Part shown: piece by piece, positions 1-7,865 of the stretch
Position numbering within the stretch: position 1 is the stretch's first letter
Layout: each line of letters begins with the position of its first letter
Source: RGIG9151 sp963635575
GTDB lineage: Bacteria; Bacillota; Clostridia; TANB77; RGIG9151
NCBI GenBank assembly: GCA_963635575.1
Contig: CAVHFU010000013.1
Location: forward strand, 1-36,328
DNA: 36,328 bases
Reading direction: 5' to 3'
Translations under genes and position numbers: made by a program
The notes under the pieces: model-generated
The model's input: the letters and a program-made list of their open reading frames with translations, nothing else
What the model was told of the DNA's origin: nothing
Databases searched by the model: none

Positions 1-1
1 A

Positions 2-250
2 GAAAATATTGATTACAAAATAAAAGTTTTTGATTTGATAAAACAGAAAGATAAATTTACCACTGATTTACAGAAAAAAAATTTAAAACGAATAACGCAA
101 CTAATAGTTTTACATGGTTCACAATTTACAAATAAAATTTGGAAAGAGATTTATATGATATTAGTTGGCGGAGACCCAAAGGGTCGTTCTACTAGAGCGT
201 TATATACACATATTTTTAAAGAAGTGAGGAGAGAAAATGAAGGAAATTGA
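2..250 (+). CDS. Hypothetical protein, 5' truncated by window edge
   Basis: The frame is open from the first bases of the window, so the gene most likely begins outside it; the only start-like codon near the edge is a TTG at 35 with no ribosome binding site. About 83 residues are visible, basic and probably helical, ending in a GGDPKGRSTRALYTHIFKEV region. I do not recognise the family. It overlaps the next gene by 14 nt, so the two are probably translationally coupled. If the genome is circular, the missing start could lie near the right end of the window. Confidence 0.5.
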   Translation, partial: ENIDYKIKVFDLIKQKDKFTTDLQKKNLKRITQLIVLHGSQFTNKIWKEIYMILVGGDPKGRSTRALYTHIFKEVRRENEGN

Positions 251-722
251 TGATTTGCTTAATCCGTTGAAAAACGTTAAATTTGTAGATAGAAATTTAT
301 TGAAGCCTAATGATTATAACCCTAATAAAGTAAGTGAACAGAATCTTGAACTTCTTACACAGTCAATTTTAGTTAATGGATGGACAATGCCAATTGTTGT
401 AAGACCCGATTATACTATTATTGATGGATTCCATAGGTGGACTGTCGCAGGGAGAGAACCTTTGAAATCAAGACTTAATGGTAAAGTTCCAATTGTAATA
501 GTATCTCATGAAGACCCTGCTGAAGATATGTATGGTACGATAACTCACAACAGAGCAAGAGGAACGCACATGCTTGAACCAATGAAAGCAATAGTCAAAA
601 AGCTAATTGATGAAGGTAAAAGCGTTAAAGAAATATGTAAAGAATTGGGTATGAAGCCGGAAGAAGTTTTTAGACTGTCGGATTTTACAAGAGATGATTT
701 TCTCGATATGATGACTAAAGGA
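237..722 (+). CDS. ParB/Srx-fold nuclease-domain protein (IbrB-like), 3' end lost in gap
   Basis: The 162 visible residues hold a ParB N-terminal-like domain: LLKPNDYNPN at about 21-30, a helix leading to NGW at 47-49, the signature IIDGFHRW at 61-68 (the ParB GxRR-like nucleotide-binding motif), and THNRARGTHM at 103-112. A helix-turn-helix-like segment (SVKEICKELGMKPEEVFRL) follows at 129-147. Phage proteins of this kind resemble IbrB and usually sit near DNA-modification or packaging genes rather than acting in plasmid partition. Start: ATG preceded by GAGGAG. The frame runs cleanly into the N run at 723, so the true C-terminus is unknown. Confidence 0.7.
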
Positions 723-732
723 NNNNNNNNNN
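723..732. other. Assembly gap (10 Ns)
   Basis: A run of exactly ten N bases, a typical scaffold-gap placeholder of unknown true length. It separates the ParB-like gene from a downstream fragment in another frame, so genes may be missing here. Confidence 0.97.
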
Positions 733-733
733 A

Positions 734-994
734 AGTAAACGAGACCTCGCAGAAAATCTGATTGATGAAATGATATTTTTAGAGAATCAGATAACTGAAG
801 CTAAAAAATATCCTTTTTTAGCCGTTAATCCTAAAAATCAACTACAGCAGAAAATCACACCTTCCGGAAAGCTATACAAAGAGTTACTACAGCAATATAC
901 TAACATTGTAAGGATTCTGTGCAGTATGACGAGGAGTGAAGACACCGGAGAGGATTCACCTTTAAGAGCATACTTGAAAGGTTTAAAAGGATGA
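734..994 (+). CDS. P27-like small terminase fragment, 5' end lost in gap
   Basis: This frame is open from the gap edge (residues SKRDLAENLIDEM) to the stop at 992-994; an internal ATG at 770 has no convincing ribosome binding site, so the real start probably lies in the gap. The visible part, with LIDEMIFLENQI, LYKELLQQYTNIVRIL and EDSPLRAYL, resembles the C-terminal half of P27-family small terminase subunits, which recognise packaging DNA for TerL. TerL follows 1 kb downstream. The assignment is by remembered pattern only; a second small-terminase candidate lies at 35147-35641. Confidence 0.45.
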   Translation, partial: SKRDLAENLIDEMIFLENQITEAKKYPFLAVNPKNQLQQKITPSGKLYKELLQQYTNIVRILCSMTRSEDTGEDSPLRAYLKGLKG

Positions 995-1266
995 AGGAAG
1001 AAATAATTCTTTTGGTGTTGGGAAGTCTCTTTTCGGCAGGTACAGTAGGACAGATTATAATGTATATTATTAAAAAGCACGACAGACTTGAAAAAGTAGA
1101 AAAGGTTGTCGAAAGATTAGCCGAAGGTGTTACGCTTGGATTAGAGAATGATATAGTTATATTCAACGCTTTGAGGAATAATCATATTAATGGTGAAAGT
1201 GAAAAGCAGGAACAGAAAATGAGAAATTATTTCAGAGATAATAGTAATAAAGGGATGGAAATATGA
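991..1266 (+). CDS. Small membrane-anchored protein, possible lysis-cassette member
   Basis: A 91-residue protein with one hydrophobic N-terminal segment (about residues 4-26, with small residues GSLFSAGTVG), then a charged helical region (RLEKVEKVVERLAEG) and a polar tail. It overlaps the gene before it by 4 nt (ATGA) and the next by 4 nt, so it belongs to a tightly coupled set of four small membrane proteins in front of terL. The topology would suit a holin, antiholin or scaffold, but I recognise no family. Confidence 0.6.
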   Translation: MKEEIILLVLGSLFSAGTVGQIIMYIIKKHDRLEKVEKVVERLAEGVTLGLENDIVIFNALRNNHINGESEKQEQKMRNYFRDNSNKGMEI

Positions 1267-1580
1267 CAGCAAATTTATTCTTACTTGCGTGCGTGATTTT
1301 ATCCGTATCGGTGTTAGTTGAATTTTACAAGAAAGATGTAAGAGGATATAAAGCAGAAGATGGAAGCGTAAAAACTAAAGCAGGAAAGTTTGAGGTTACT
1401 AGCATAGCTTATGGACTTTCATTGATTTTTGCTTTTCCGGTTTATAGTGTTGCAAATTTTAATCTTGGCTTGTGGCTTGTGATTATTTATAGTTTCATTA
1501 TTTTTGCATTTCAGTGGATTCTTGATGAAAGTTTCGTAAAGCAGACAATAAAATCGATAGTGGAGAAAGCAATAAGATGA
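1263..1580 (+). CDS. Multi-pass small membrane protein, holin candidate
   Basis: A 105-residue protein with three predicted membrane segments (about 4-20, 46-66 and 69-91), a charged loop (KKDVRGYKAEDGSVKTKAGK) between the first two, and a short basic C-terminus. Size and topology are holin-like, and the next two genes look like spanins, so a role in lysis is inferred from context. Start: ATG with GGGATGG upstream, overlapping the previous gene by 4 nt. No sequence-level holin match is claimed. Confidence 0.55.
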   Translation: MTANLFLLACVILSVSVLVEFYKKDVRGYKAEDGSVKTKAGKFEVTSIAYGLSLIFAFPVYSVANFNLGLWLVIIYSFIIFAFQWILDESFVKQTIKSIVEKAIR

Positions 1581-1861
1581 AACAATGGTTAATAGCTATA
1601 GCAGGAGTAATTTGTGCTTCGATTGGTGTTTTCATTTCGATATTGAAAGGCAAGTTAAAAAAGACAGAAGAAAAAATCATTACACTTGAAAAAACAATTG
1701 AAGAGAAAGAGAAAAGCGAAGAATTAGCTTGCAAGGCAATTAAGGAAATGAAAAACCTTATGCAGAATAATAATAAAATCGAAGAAGAAACGGAGAAAGC
1801 AAAAAATGAAGGTGAAGAAGGTTATATTTCTTATATTGATAGTTGGAATAATGGCAATTAG
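1577..1861 (+). CDS. Putative inner-membrane spanin (Rz-like)
   Basis: A 94-residue protein with one N-terminal transmembrane helix (about 4-23) followed by a long charged coiled-coil (about 25-80). This is the architecture of i-spanins, which span the periplasm and join an outer-membrane lipoprotein to fuse the two membranes in the last step of lysis. Support is structural and contextual: the following gene starts inside this one in another frame and encodes a lipoprotein, as in Rz/Rz1. It overlaps the previous gene by 4 nt. Confidence 0.55.
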   Translation: MKQWLIAIAGVICASIGVFISILKGKLKKTEEKIITLEKTIEEKEKSEELACKAIKEMKNLMQNNNKIEEETEKAKNEGEEGYISYIDSWNNGN

Positions 1862-2057
1862 TTGTAAGACAATCGAAGAATCAGAAATCAGTATACCAAC
1901 ATATACGGAAGCAAGACCAACTAGACCAATGCTTGATGAAGAAGCAGGAATAATAACAAATTTCTATGAAGTCTCCGGATATGCAAAGAAATTGGAAATC
2001 TATTCGAGTTCGCTTGAAGATTATATTGAAACATTGAAAGAGATTCTTAAAAAATGA
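1806..2057 (+). CDS. Putative outer-membrane spanin lipoprotein (Rz1-like), nested start
   Basis: An 83-residue protein starting 56 nt inside the preceding gene in the +1 frame. It has a Lys-rich N-terminus, a hydrophobic stretch (6-19) and a lipobox-like AISC with the Cys at residue 20, so a lipoprotein signal peptide is likely. A Pro-containing stretch (IPTYTEARPTRPML) and a C-terminal helix follow. Lipoprotein plus Pro-rich segment plus nested start is the Rz1/o-spanin pattern. GGAG at 1792-1795 lies 10 nt before the ATG. The stop overlaps the terL start. Confidence 0.55.
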   Translation: MKVKKVIFLILIVGIMAISCKTIEESEISIPTYTEARPTRPMLDEEAGIITNFYEVSGYAKKLEIYSSSLEDYIETLKEILKK

Positions 2058-3733
2058 TTTTAAAAACAAACGGCTATCTTGAAGAATATTATAATAAGAG
2101 CTTATCCGGAGAAGTGATAATCGGTAGTGAGCTTTCCATTGAATTGGAAAAGCTCATTTCTGATTTAGAAGGTGATGAATATATTTATGATACAACGAGT
2201 GCAGATAAAAGATTGGATTTTATCGAAAAATGTTTAAGACTCACAAAATCACCTTATTATGGAAAACCTTTTAATCTTTTGCTATTTCAGAAAGCTTTTA
2301 TTTCCGCTTTGTATGGATTCAAGATGAAAGATGGAACTAATCGTTTTCAGAAAGTGCTTTTTCTTATCGCTCGAAAAAATGGAAAGAGCGAATTATGCAG
2401 TGCTATATGCCTTACTGAAATGTGTTTGGGTGGTGAAGGTTTAGATATAGTTTGCTCCTCAAATGATGACAATCAAGCAAGTATTCTAACAGACGCAATC
2501 GATACAATGAGATTGATGATAGACCCGAACAATCAAGACACTTGGAGAAATCAAAGAGGAATAAAATGTTTTGAAAACAACAATAAAATTTTCAAGCTAT
2601 CAGATAGAACAAGGAATAAAGAAGGAAGAAATATTGATATTGGTGTTGTAGATGAAGTTCATGAAATGAAAGATAATGTCATTATTAAGTCAATTGAACA
2701 GTCACAATCATTAAAAGAAAATCCGCTTCTTATACTTATAACGACAGAAGGTTTTGTTAATGACGGCTATCTTGACAAAGAATTGGTAAGAGCGAGAGGA
2801 ATCTTGCAGGGTGAAATATCGGACAGTGCTAGTGAAAGGTATTTGCCGTGGTTATACACGCAGGACAGTGAAAGGGAAGTTTGGGAAGGTTGCAAAGAAA
2901 ATCGACTTTGGGAAAAAAGCAATCCAACGCTTGGAACAATTAAGAAATACAATTATCTCGAACAGCAGATAGATTTGGCAAAGAGTTCGAATGCAGACAG
3001 AGCGTTTGTACTTTCCAAAGATTTTAATATCAAACAGTCTAACAGCGAAGCGTGGCTTATGCTTGAAGACTATGATTATGATGAAGTATTCGATATTGAA
3101 GATTTTAGAAATTGCCTTTATTTGGGTGGAGTTGATATAGCAGAAACAACTGACCTTTCTTGTGCAAAAATTCTCATGATGAAGCCGGATGATGGAAGAA
3201 AATATATTAAGACAATGTATTTTATTCCGGAAGGAAAGCTAGAACGGACAGATGATAGAGGTGCAGGAGCAAAATATGAAGAGTGGGCTAGTAAGGGAAT
3301 GCTTAAAATATGTAAGGGAAACTATCTTGAAACTTCCGTGATAGCTGATTGGTTCTATGAGCTTTACAGAGATTATGGATTAAGACCTTTAAAAGTTGGG
3401 TATGATGTCCGATTTTCAAATGATTTTCTTACAAGAATGGATTTGTACGGATTTGATACAGAGATGGTTTATCAGCGTCCGGAAGTAATGAGCCAACCAA
3501 TGAAGATGTTGGAAGCAGACTTGCAAAGTAGGCTTGTTATAGGAAATAATGATATAGATAAATGGTGCTTTTCGAATACAGCTATGCTGATTAACTCGCA
3601 GGGTTTAGCAATGGCAGTTAAAATCGAAGGGCAAAGAGGAAGAAGAATAGACGGAGCGATTACGACCATTATTCTATATGAGATTTATAGAAGGTACATG
3701 AAAGAGTACACAAGCAATATCGGAGCGAGGTAA
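2054..3733 (+). CDS. terL: Terminase large subunit (TerL)
   Basis: The DNA-packaging motor, 559 residues: an N-terminal ATPase and a C-terminal RNase H-fold nuclease that cuts concatemers. Visible are the Walker A-like LIARKNGKS (about 104-112), Walker B with catalytic Glu in IGVVDEVHE (196-204), ITTEGF after it, and the nuclease start GGVDIAETTDLS with its first metal-binding Asp near residue 360. Length is normal for the Terminase_1 family. Start ATG overlaps the o-spanin stop (ATGA). Portal follows after 3 nt. Confidence 0.95.
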   Translation: MILKTNGYLEEYYNKSLSGEVIIGSELSIELEKLISDLEGDEYIYDTTSADKRLDFIEKCLRLTKSPYYGKPFNLLLFQKAFISALYGFKMKDGTNRFQKVLFLIARKNGKSELCSAICLTEMCLGGEGLDIVCSSNDDNQASILTDAIDTMRLMIDPNNQDTWRNQRGIKCFENNNKIFKLSDRTRNKEGRNIDIGVVDEVHEMKDNVIIKSIEQSQSLKENPLLILITTEGFVNDGYLDKELVRARGILQGEISDSASERYLPWLYTQDSEREVWEGCKENRLWEKSNPTLGTIKKYNYLEQQIDLAKSSNADRAFVLSKDFNIKQSNSEAWLMLEDYDYDEVFDIEDFRNCLYLGGVDIAETTDLSCAKILMMKPDDGRKYIKTMYFIPEGKLERTDDRGAGAKYEEWASKGMLKICKGNYLETSVIADWFYELYRDYGLRPLKVGYDVRFSNDFLTRMDLYGFDTEMVYQRPEVMSQPMKMLEADLQSRLVIGNNDIDKWCFSNTAMLINSQGLAMAVKIEGQRGRRIDGAITTIILYEIYRRYMKEYTSNIGAR

Positions 3734-3736
3734 TAG

Positions 3737-4993
3737 ATGGGATTATTTGATATTTTTAAGAGGAAGCCGAAAGATTCCGGATATAAGACGGCAAGTATAC
3801 TTAATGGATATGCACCGATTTTTTCACAGTTCGGACAAAATATTTATGCTAGTGATGTTGTTCAGCAGGCAATCAGATGTATCTGTCAAGAAATGAAGAA
3901 ACTACAGCCACAGCATGAATTAAGAAAAGGTTCAGATGTTACACCTTTGGATGATTCAATACAGTGGGTTTTAGATTCTCCGAATAATTTAATGACAACA
4001 GCCGATTTTCTTGAAAAAGTAGTGTGGCAGTTATATTTCAATTACAATGCTTTTATTCTTCCAATTTGGGAAGGTGATATTCTTACAGCACTCTATCCAT
4101 TACAGCCAACACAGGTAAATTTCTTGCAGGATAAGAAAGATGAAATGTTTGTTGAACTGATTTTTGCGAATGGTTATAAAGGAACAATCAGATATACAGA
4201 TATTATTCATATTCGGTACAATTTTTCAGTTAATGAATTTATGGGTGGTAATCAGAATGGACAGCCGGACAATAAAGCACTTCTGAAAACTCTTGAACTT
4301 AATGAAACACTATTGCAGGGTGTAGGCAAAGCTTTAAAATCGAGTTTTGCAATAAATGGTGTAATCAAGTATAACACGCTCATTGACTCCGGAAAGACGG
4401 AGCAGGCATTAAAGGAACTTACAGACGCTTTAAATAAGAATGAGAATGGATTTATGCCTTTGGACATGAAAGGTGAATTTATACCATTCACACGGCAGAC
4501 GGCACTCGTTGACGCAACAACATTAAAGTTTATTGATGAAAAAATTCTCCGGTATTATGGAGTATCGCTTGCAGTTCTTACCGGAGATTATACTACAGCA
4601 CAGTATGAAGCTTTTTATCAGAAAACAATAGAGCCGTTGGTTATTGCTATGTCACAGGCTTTTACTAAAGCATTGTTTACCAACAGAGAAAAAAGAGGAT
4701 TTAATCATAGAATCACTTTTTATCCAAAAGAGCTTGTATTCTTAACAACACAGCAGAAACTTGAAACAATCCGGTTACTTGGTGATAGTGGTGGATTATT
4801 TGAGAATGAAAAAAGAACACTTCTTGGCATGAAGCCTTTGAAAGAGCTTGAAGGAATTAGAACACAGTCGCTTAATTATGTTAATGCCGATATTGCGAAA
4901 CAGTATCAGCTTGGTTTATATGGAAAGAATGTTGATTCTAACGAGAATATGAGCAATAATGAAAGTGAGGAAAGTAACAATGAAAAAGAATAA
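3737..4993 (+). CDS. Phage portal protein (HK97 family)
   Basis: A 418-residue portal forming the dodecameric ring at one capsid vertex through which TerL pumps DNA. The N-terminus GLFDIFKRK, the segment VVQQAIRCICQEMKKL, LYPLQPTQVNFL, DIIHIRYN and LRYYGVSLAVLTGDYTTAQYE are typical of HK97-type portals. The acidic Asn/Glu/Ser-rich C-terminal tail (about 395-418) overlaps the protease start. GAGCGAGG precedes the ATG. Confidence 0.95.
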   Translation: MGLFDIFKRKPKDSGYKTASILNGYAPIFSQFGQNIYASDVVQQAIRCICQEMKKLQPQHELRKGSDVTPLDDSIQWVLDSPNNLMTTADFLEKVVWQLYFNYNAFILPIWEGDILTALYPLQPTQVNFLQDKKDEMFVELIFANGYKGTIRYTDIIHIRYNFSVNEFMGGNQNGQPDNKALLKTLELNETLLQGVGKALKSSFAINGVIKYNTLIDSGKTEQALKELTDALNKNENGFMPLDMKGEFIPFTRQTALVDATTLKFIDEKILRYYGVSLAVLTGDYTTAQYEAFYQKTIEPLVIAMSQAFTKALFTNREKRGFNHRITFYPKELVFLTTQQKLETIRLLGDSGGLFENEKRTLLGMKPLKELEGIRTQSLNYVNADIAKQYQLGLYGKNVDSNENMSNNESEESNNEKE

Positions 4994-5606
4994 TGAATTG
5001 GTTACAAGAGCTTATAGTGTGGAATTTAGAGCCGTTGAAGGTGAAGAAAATGTAATCGAAGGTGTGCCTATCGTTTTTGATAAGTCTACTCGAATTGCAG
5101 ATTTTTTCGGAGAATTTGATGAAGTAATTGATAGACACGCACTTGATAAAGCAGACCTCAAAGATGTTGCACTGTTTGTTAATCATGACATGAACAAGAT
5201 AGCATTAGCTAGAACGAAAAATGGACATGGAACAATGAGTCTTGATATACAGGAAGATGGGCTTCATATTAAAGCAACACTTGATGTTGAAAATAATAGT
5301 GAAGCAAGAGCTTTGTATAGTGCCGTTAAACGTGGCGACATGGATGGAATGAGCTTTGCTTTCCGGATTAAGTCGCAGGAATGGCTTAACATAGATACAG
5401 ATGTTCCAACAAGAAAAATAACAGAAATTTCAGCGGTACATGAAGTGTCCGTTGTTAATTATCCGGCATATCCGCAGACAAGTGTAAGTGCTAGAAATAA
5501 GAATGAGGAAACGTCTTATTCACCACTAGAGGAAGCTAGAAAGGCACATAAGAAGGAAATCGACTTGGCATTGTGGAAAGAAAAAAATAGGAGTTATAAA
5601 GTATGA
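4980..5606 (+). CDS. HK97-family prohead protease (S78)
   Basis: A 208-residue maturation protease that cleaves the capsid scaffold domain. ALFVNHDMNKIALAR carries the catalytic His, GMSFAF the catalytic Ser, and HEVSVVNYPAYPQTSV closes the domain. I place the start at ATG 4980, which has GTGAGG about 9 nt upstream, rather than the in-frame ATG at 4959. It overlaps the portal end by 14 nt and the capsid start by 4 nt (ATGA), the usual portal-protease-capsid order. Confidence 0.92.
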   Translation: MKKNNELVTRAYSVEFRAVEGEENVIEGVPIVFDKSTRIADFFGEFDEVIDRHALDKADLKDVALFVNHDMNKIALARTKNGHGTMSLDIQEDGLHIKATLDVENNSEARALYSAVKRGDMDGMSFAFRIKSQEWLNIDTDVPTRKITEISAVHEVSVVNYPAYPQTSVSARNKNEETSYSPLEEARKAHKKEIDLALWKEKNRSYKV

Positions 5607-6865
5607 AGACTTTTCTTAAAAAGCAGATTGAAGCAAAGAAGGCAAAGATGGCAGAGCTTCTCGAACGTTCTAACAAGTCGGAAAGTGTAGATGAAGTTAG
5701 GTCTATTAATGCAGAAATGGAAACTCTTAGAAATGAAATTTCGGAGTTTGAAACACAGATGGATTCTCTTGATGAAGGAGAAAAGAGAGGTATTAACCCA
5801 ATGGCAACTTTTACAACAGCAACTGAAAATGTTTCACGTGGAACAATTGAAGATTCAAGAGCTACAATGGAATACAGAACAGCTTTTATGAACTATGTAC
5901 AGAGAGGTGCAACTTCTGACATTCTTGAACACAGACAGAATGACCAAAATGAAAGTACAGACCTCGGAGTTCTGCTTCCGACAACTGTTGTTCAGCAGAT
6001 TATCACAGGTGTTGAAAAGGTTTATGGACAGCTTTATGCAAGAGTCAGAAAGACTAATATCAAAGGTGGAGTAAAATATCCGATTGGTTCTTTCACAGCT
6101 ACATTCAATCGTATCGGAGAGAATGGAGCACCTACCGATAGACAGAATGGCGGTTCAATTACCGGATTTGTAGAGTTTTCTTACAAGCTCGGTGAAATCA
6201 GACTTGCACAGACACTTCTTGCTAGTGTTCTTACTGTTCCGGTGTTTGAAGATGAACTTGCAAAGGTAATTGTTGAAGCCTATGTTAAGGCTATGGACAA
6301 TGAAATTCTTAATGGTGAATCTGCTAATAATCAGATGGAAGGTATCATTACCGAAGCAAAGAAGACAAGCGGTTCAAGAATCGAAGCAGACCATATTATC
6401 GAGTTCACAGCAGATGAAATGGCGGATTGGACAAGTTGGCAGAAGAAGTTGTTCGCAAAGATTCCTCTTTCAATGAGAAATCTTTCACCGGAATTTGTAA
6501 TGACGGCAAACACTTATGAAGCTAACATCAAGACGCTTAAAGACAAGAATGATAGACCCGTCTATTATGAAACATACAATCCGATTGATGGAGCAGAAAC
6601 GGCAAGATTTAAAGGTAAGGAAGTTGTTTTTGTTGAAGAAGGGCTTGGAATTGTCAATTTTGATGACGGTGGTAATGGTGATGTTTTCGCTCTTTATTGG
6701 GTTGGAAATGAAGCGTATGCAATTAATACGAATCTTGAATTTGCGGTAACACGTTATTTCGATAATGAGAAGTTGCAGTATGTGGACAGAGCCGTTGTTA
6801 TCAATGATGGTAAGATTCTTGACCCGAAGTATCTGTATGTTCTCAAAAAGAAAGTTAGTGGTTAA
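5603..6865 (+). CDS. Major capsid protein (HK97 fold)
   Basis: A 420-residue capsid subunit. The first 60 or so residues are a charged coiled-coil (the delta/scaffold domain removed by the protease), followed by a linker. The mature domain begins near residue 100 and includes DLGVLLPTTVVQQII, GGVKYPIGSF, KLGEIRLAQTLL and a late FALYWVGNEAYAI region. AGGAG lies upstream of the ATG. Overlap with the protease gene and the following connector gene agree with a head operon. Confidence 0.95.
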   Translation: MKTFLKKQIEAKKAKMAELLERSNKSESVDEVRSINAEMETLRNEISEFETQMDSLDEGEKRGINPMATFTTATENVSRGTIEDSRATMEYRTAFMNYVQRGATSDILEHRQNDQNESTDLGVLLPTTVVQQIITGVEKVYGQLYARVRKTNIKGGVKYPIGSFTATFNRIGENGAPTDRQNGGSITGFVEFSYKLGEIRLAQTLLASVLTVPVFEDELAKVIVEAYVKAMDNEILNGESANNQMEGIITEAKKTSGSRIEADHIIEFTADEMADWTSWQKKLFAKIPLSMRNLSPEFVMTANTYEANIKTLKDKNDRPVYYETYNPIDGAETARFKGKEVVFVEEGLGIVNFDDGGNGDVFALYWVGNEAYAINTNLEFAVTRYFDNEKLQYVDRAVVINDGKILDPKYLYVLKKKVSG

Positions 6866-6867
6866 TC

Positions 6868-7029
6868 ATGAAGCTTAAAATACTTGTAGAATTTTGCGAT
6901 AAATATTCCGGCACACTTTATCGTGCCGGAGATATAAAAGATTTCGAGCAGGAAAGAGCAAAGGAACTTTTAGATGATGATAGAAATCTAGTCGAAAAAG
7001 TGAAAGTTAAGAAGGTGGTGGTGGAATAG
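6868..7029 (+). CDS. Small protein downstream of capsid
   Basis: A 53-residue ORF (starting MKLKILVEFCDKYSG and ending in a Lys/Val run) right behind the capsid stop. It has LYRAGDIKDFEQERAKELL, which looks like the short head-module proteins of many siphoviruses with a predicted beta hairpin followed by a helix. Ribosome binding site is weak (reading through from the capsid stop is possible). Function unknown. Confidence 0.65.
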   Translation: MKLKILVEFCDKYSGTLYRAGDIKDFEQERAKELLDDDRNLVEKVKVKKVVVE

Positions 7030-7042
7030 CCACTACCTTCTT
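7009..7042 (+). terminator. Stem-loop at the end of the capsid segment, weak terminator
   Basis: A 13-bp stem with one G-U pair (7009-7021 with 7030-7042) and an 8-nt loop holding the stop codon of the small protein. It is followed by only a short T stretch, so it is more likely an attenuator or mRNA-protecting hairpin than a full stop. It sits between highly expressed capsid and connector genes. Confidence 0.45.
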
Positions 7043-7061
7043 TCAGTTTAAAGGTGTGAAT

Positions 7062-7310
7062 ATGGATATTTTGGAAGAAGTGAAGAAGCGGTTAGGTGTT
7101 ACCGGAACATATCATGATAATACTTTAAACGGATTTATAAATGACACGAAAGAATATCTTAAATCAGCAGGAGTTGATAATCCGGATAATGATAATTGCG
7201 TCGGAGTAATCAGCCGTGGAGTTGCGGATTTATGGAACATGGGAGCAGGAGAAGGAAAGTTTTCTGCTATCTTTTATGAAAGAGCGATACAAGTTAGTAT
7301 GGAGAATTAA
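7062..7310 (+). CDS. Head-tail connector protein (gp6-like)
   Basis: An 82-residue all-helical protein (MDILEEVKKRLGVTGTYHDN, then NGFINDTKEYLKSAGV and ISRGVADLWNMGAGEGKFS). Size, position after the capsid and the helix pattern fit the gp6/gp15-type adaptors that dock under the portal. ATG 7062 is preferred to GTG 7056 because AAGG lies 8 nt before it. It is slightly shorter than typical family members. Confidence 0.7.
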   Translation: MDILEEVKKRLGVTGTYHDNTLNGFINDTKEYLKSAGVDNPDNDNCVGVISRGVADLWNMGAGEGKFSAIFYERAIQVSMEN

Positions 7311-7312
7311 AC

Positions 7313-7783
7313 ATGGCGGTTTATGGAATTAAAGATAACAAAAGTTTTGAAGAAGTTTATACCAAAGATGAAATTTATACCAAAGATGAAGTTTATAATA
7401 AAAATGAAAGTAATAACTTAATAGAAAATATTCCATTTTCAATGGCAGATATAACCTTTGTTGGATATACGGGTATAAAAATGGGTTTTGGAGTTACGGA
7501 GAATGGTGTTATAAATACCGGATTATTATTAGCAGATAAAAACATGCCTCATATCATTATGTCATGCCATTTTAAAAGTGAAAATGTTCAAATAACTAAT
7601 AATACAGAAAATCCAATATCTATTGATGGTTTTATTGCTATATCGGGAAGCGGTGGAATAAAAGTTGATAATACTGCTTTTCTAATAGCACCAAATGCTT
7701 CAAAAACTCTTTCTATAGGTTCGAGTGTAGGAGATAGTTGTGTTGTATTTTTACAAGTTCTACGTTGGGGACCATATACTTAA
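7313..7783 (+). CDS. Small fibre-like structural protein
   Basis: A 156-residue protein. The N-terminus holds tandem degenerate repeats (VYTKDEIYTKDEVYNKNE), the pattern often seen in phage fibre and collar proteins as a trimeric coiled-coil or attachment motif. The rest is Gly/Ser/Asn-rich and probably beta-structured (VTENGVINTGLLLADKN, FIAISGSGGIKV, LSIGSSVGDSCVVFLQV). Its place within head genes suggests a head or neck fibre; this is inference. GGAG lies 8 nt before the ATG. Confidence 0.55.
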   Translation: MAVYGIKDNKSFEEVYTKDEIYTKDEVYNKNESNNLIENIPFSMADITFVGYTGIKMGFGVTENGVINTGLLLADKNMPHIIMSCHFKSENVQITNNTENPISIDGFIAISGSGGIKVDNTAFLIAPNASKTLSIGSSVGDSCVVFLQVLRWGPYT

Positions 7784-7810
7784 TTTTTAAAATAAATTTT
7801 TAAATTTCTC

Positions 7811-7839
7811 TTGACACTATACAATAAAATTTGTATAGT
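7811..7839 (+). promoter_or_regulatory. Early-type promoter P1 with operator dyad
   Basis: -35 TTGACA (7811-7816), 17-bp spacer, -10 TATAGT (7834-7839). The core is a perfect 11-bp inverted repeat (7814-7824 with 7831-7841) around the spacer TAAAAT: ACTATACAA-N6-TTGTATAGT. An A/T-tract block lies upstream. It drives the moron cassette. The dyad followed by TTTTT could also end transcription from the head genes. Confidence 0.85.
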
Positions 7840-7865
7840 GTTTTTATAAATAAGGAGATTTAAAA

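Noticed and set aside
237..722. ParB-like gene as a true partition protein with parS arrays
   Set aside because: No ParA partner seen, only the N-terminal nuclease-like domain and a short HTH are visible before the gap, and the repeat arrays do not resemble the chromosomal parS consensus; kept only as a remote possibility.
770..994. ATG 770 as true start of the P27-like gene
   Set aside because: The frame is open up to the gap, residues before the ATG look like real family sequence, and no binding site precedes this ATG.
7313..7783. Second DGR target
   Set aside because: The fibre-like protein has no stretch matching the template repeat and ends without the FPLV-type C-terminus of the lectin fold.
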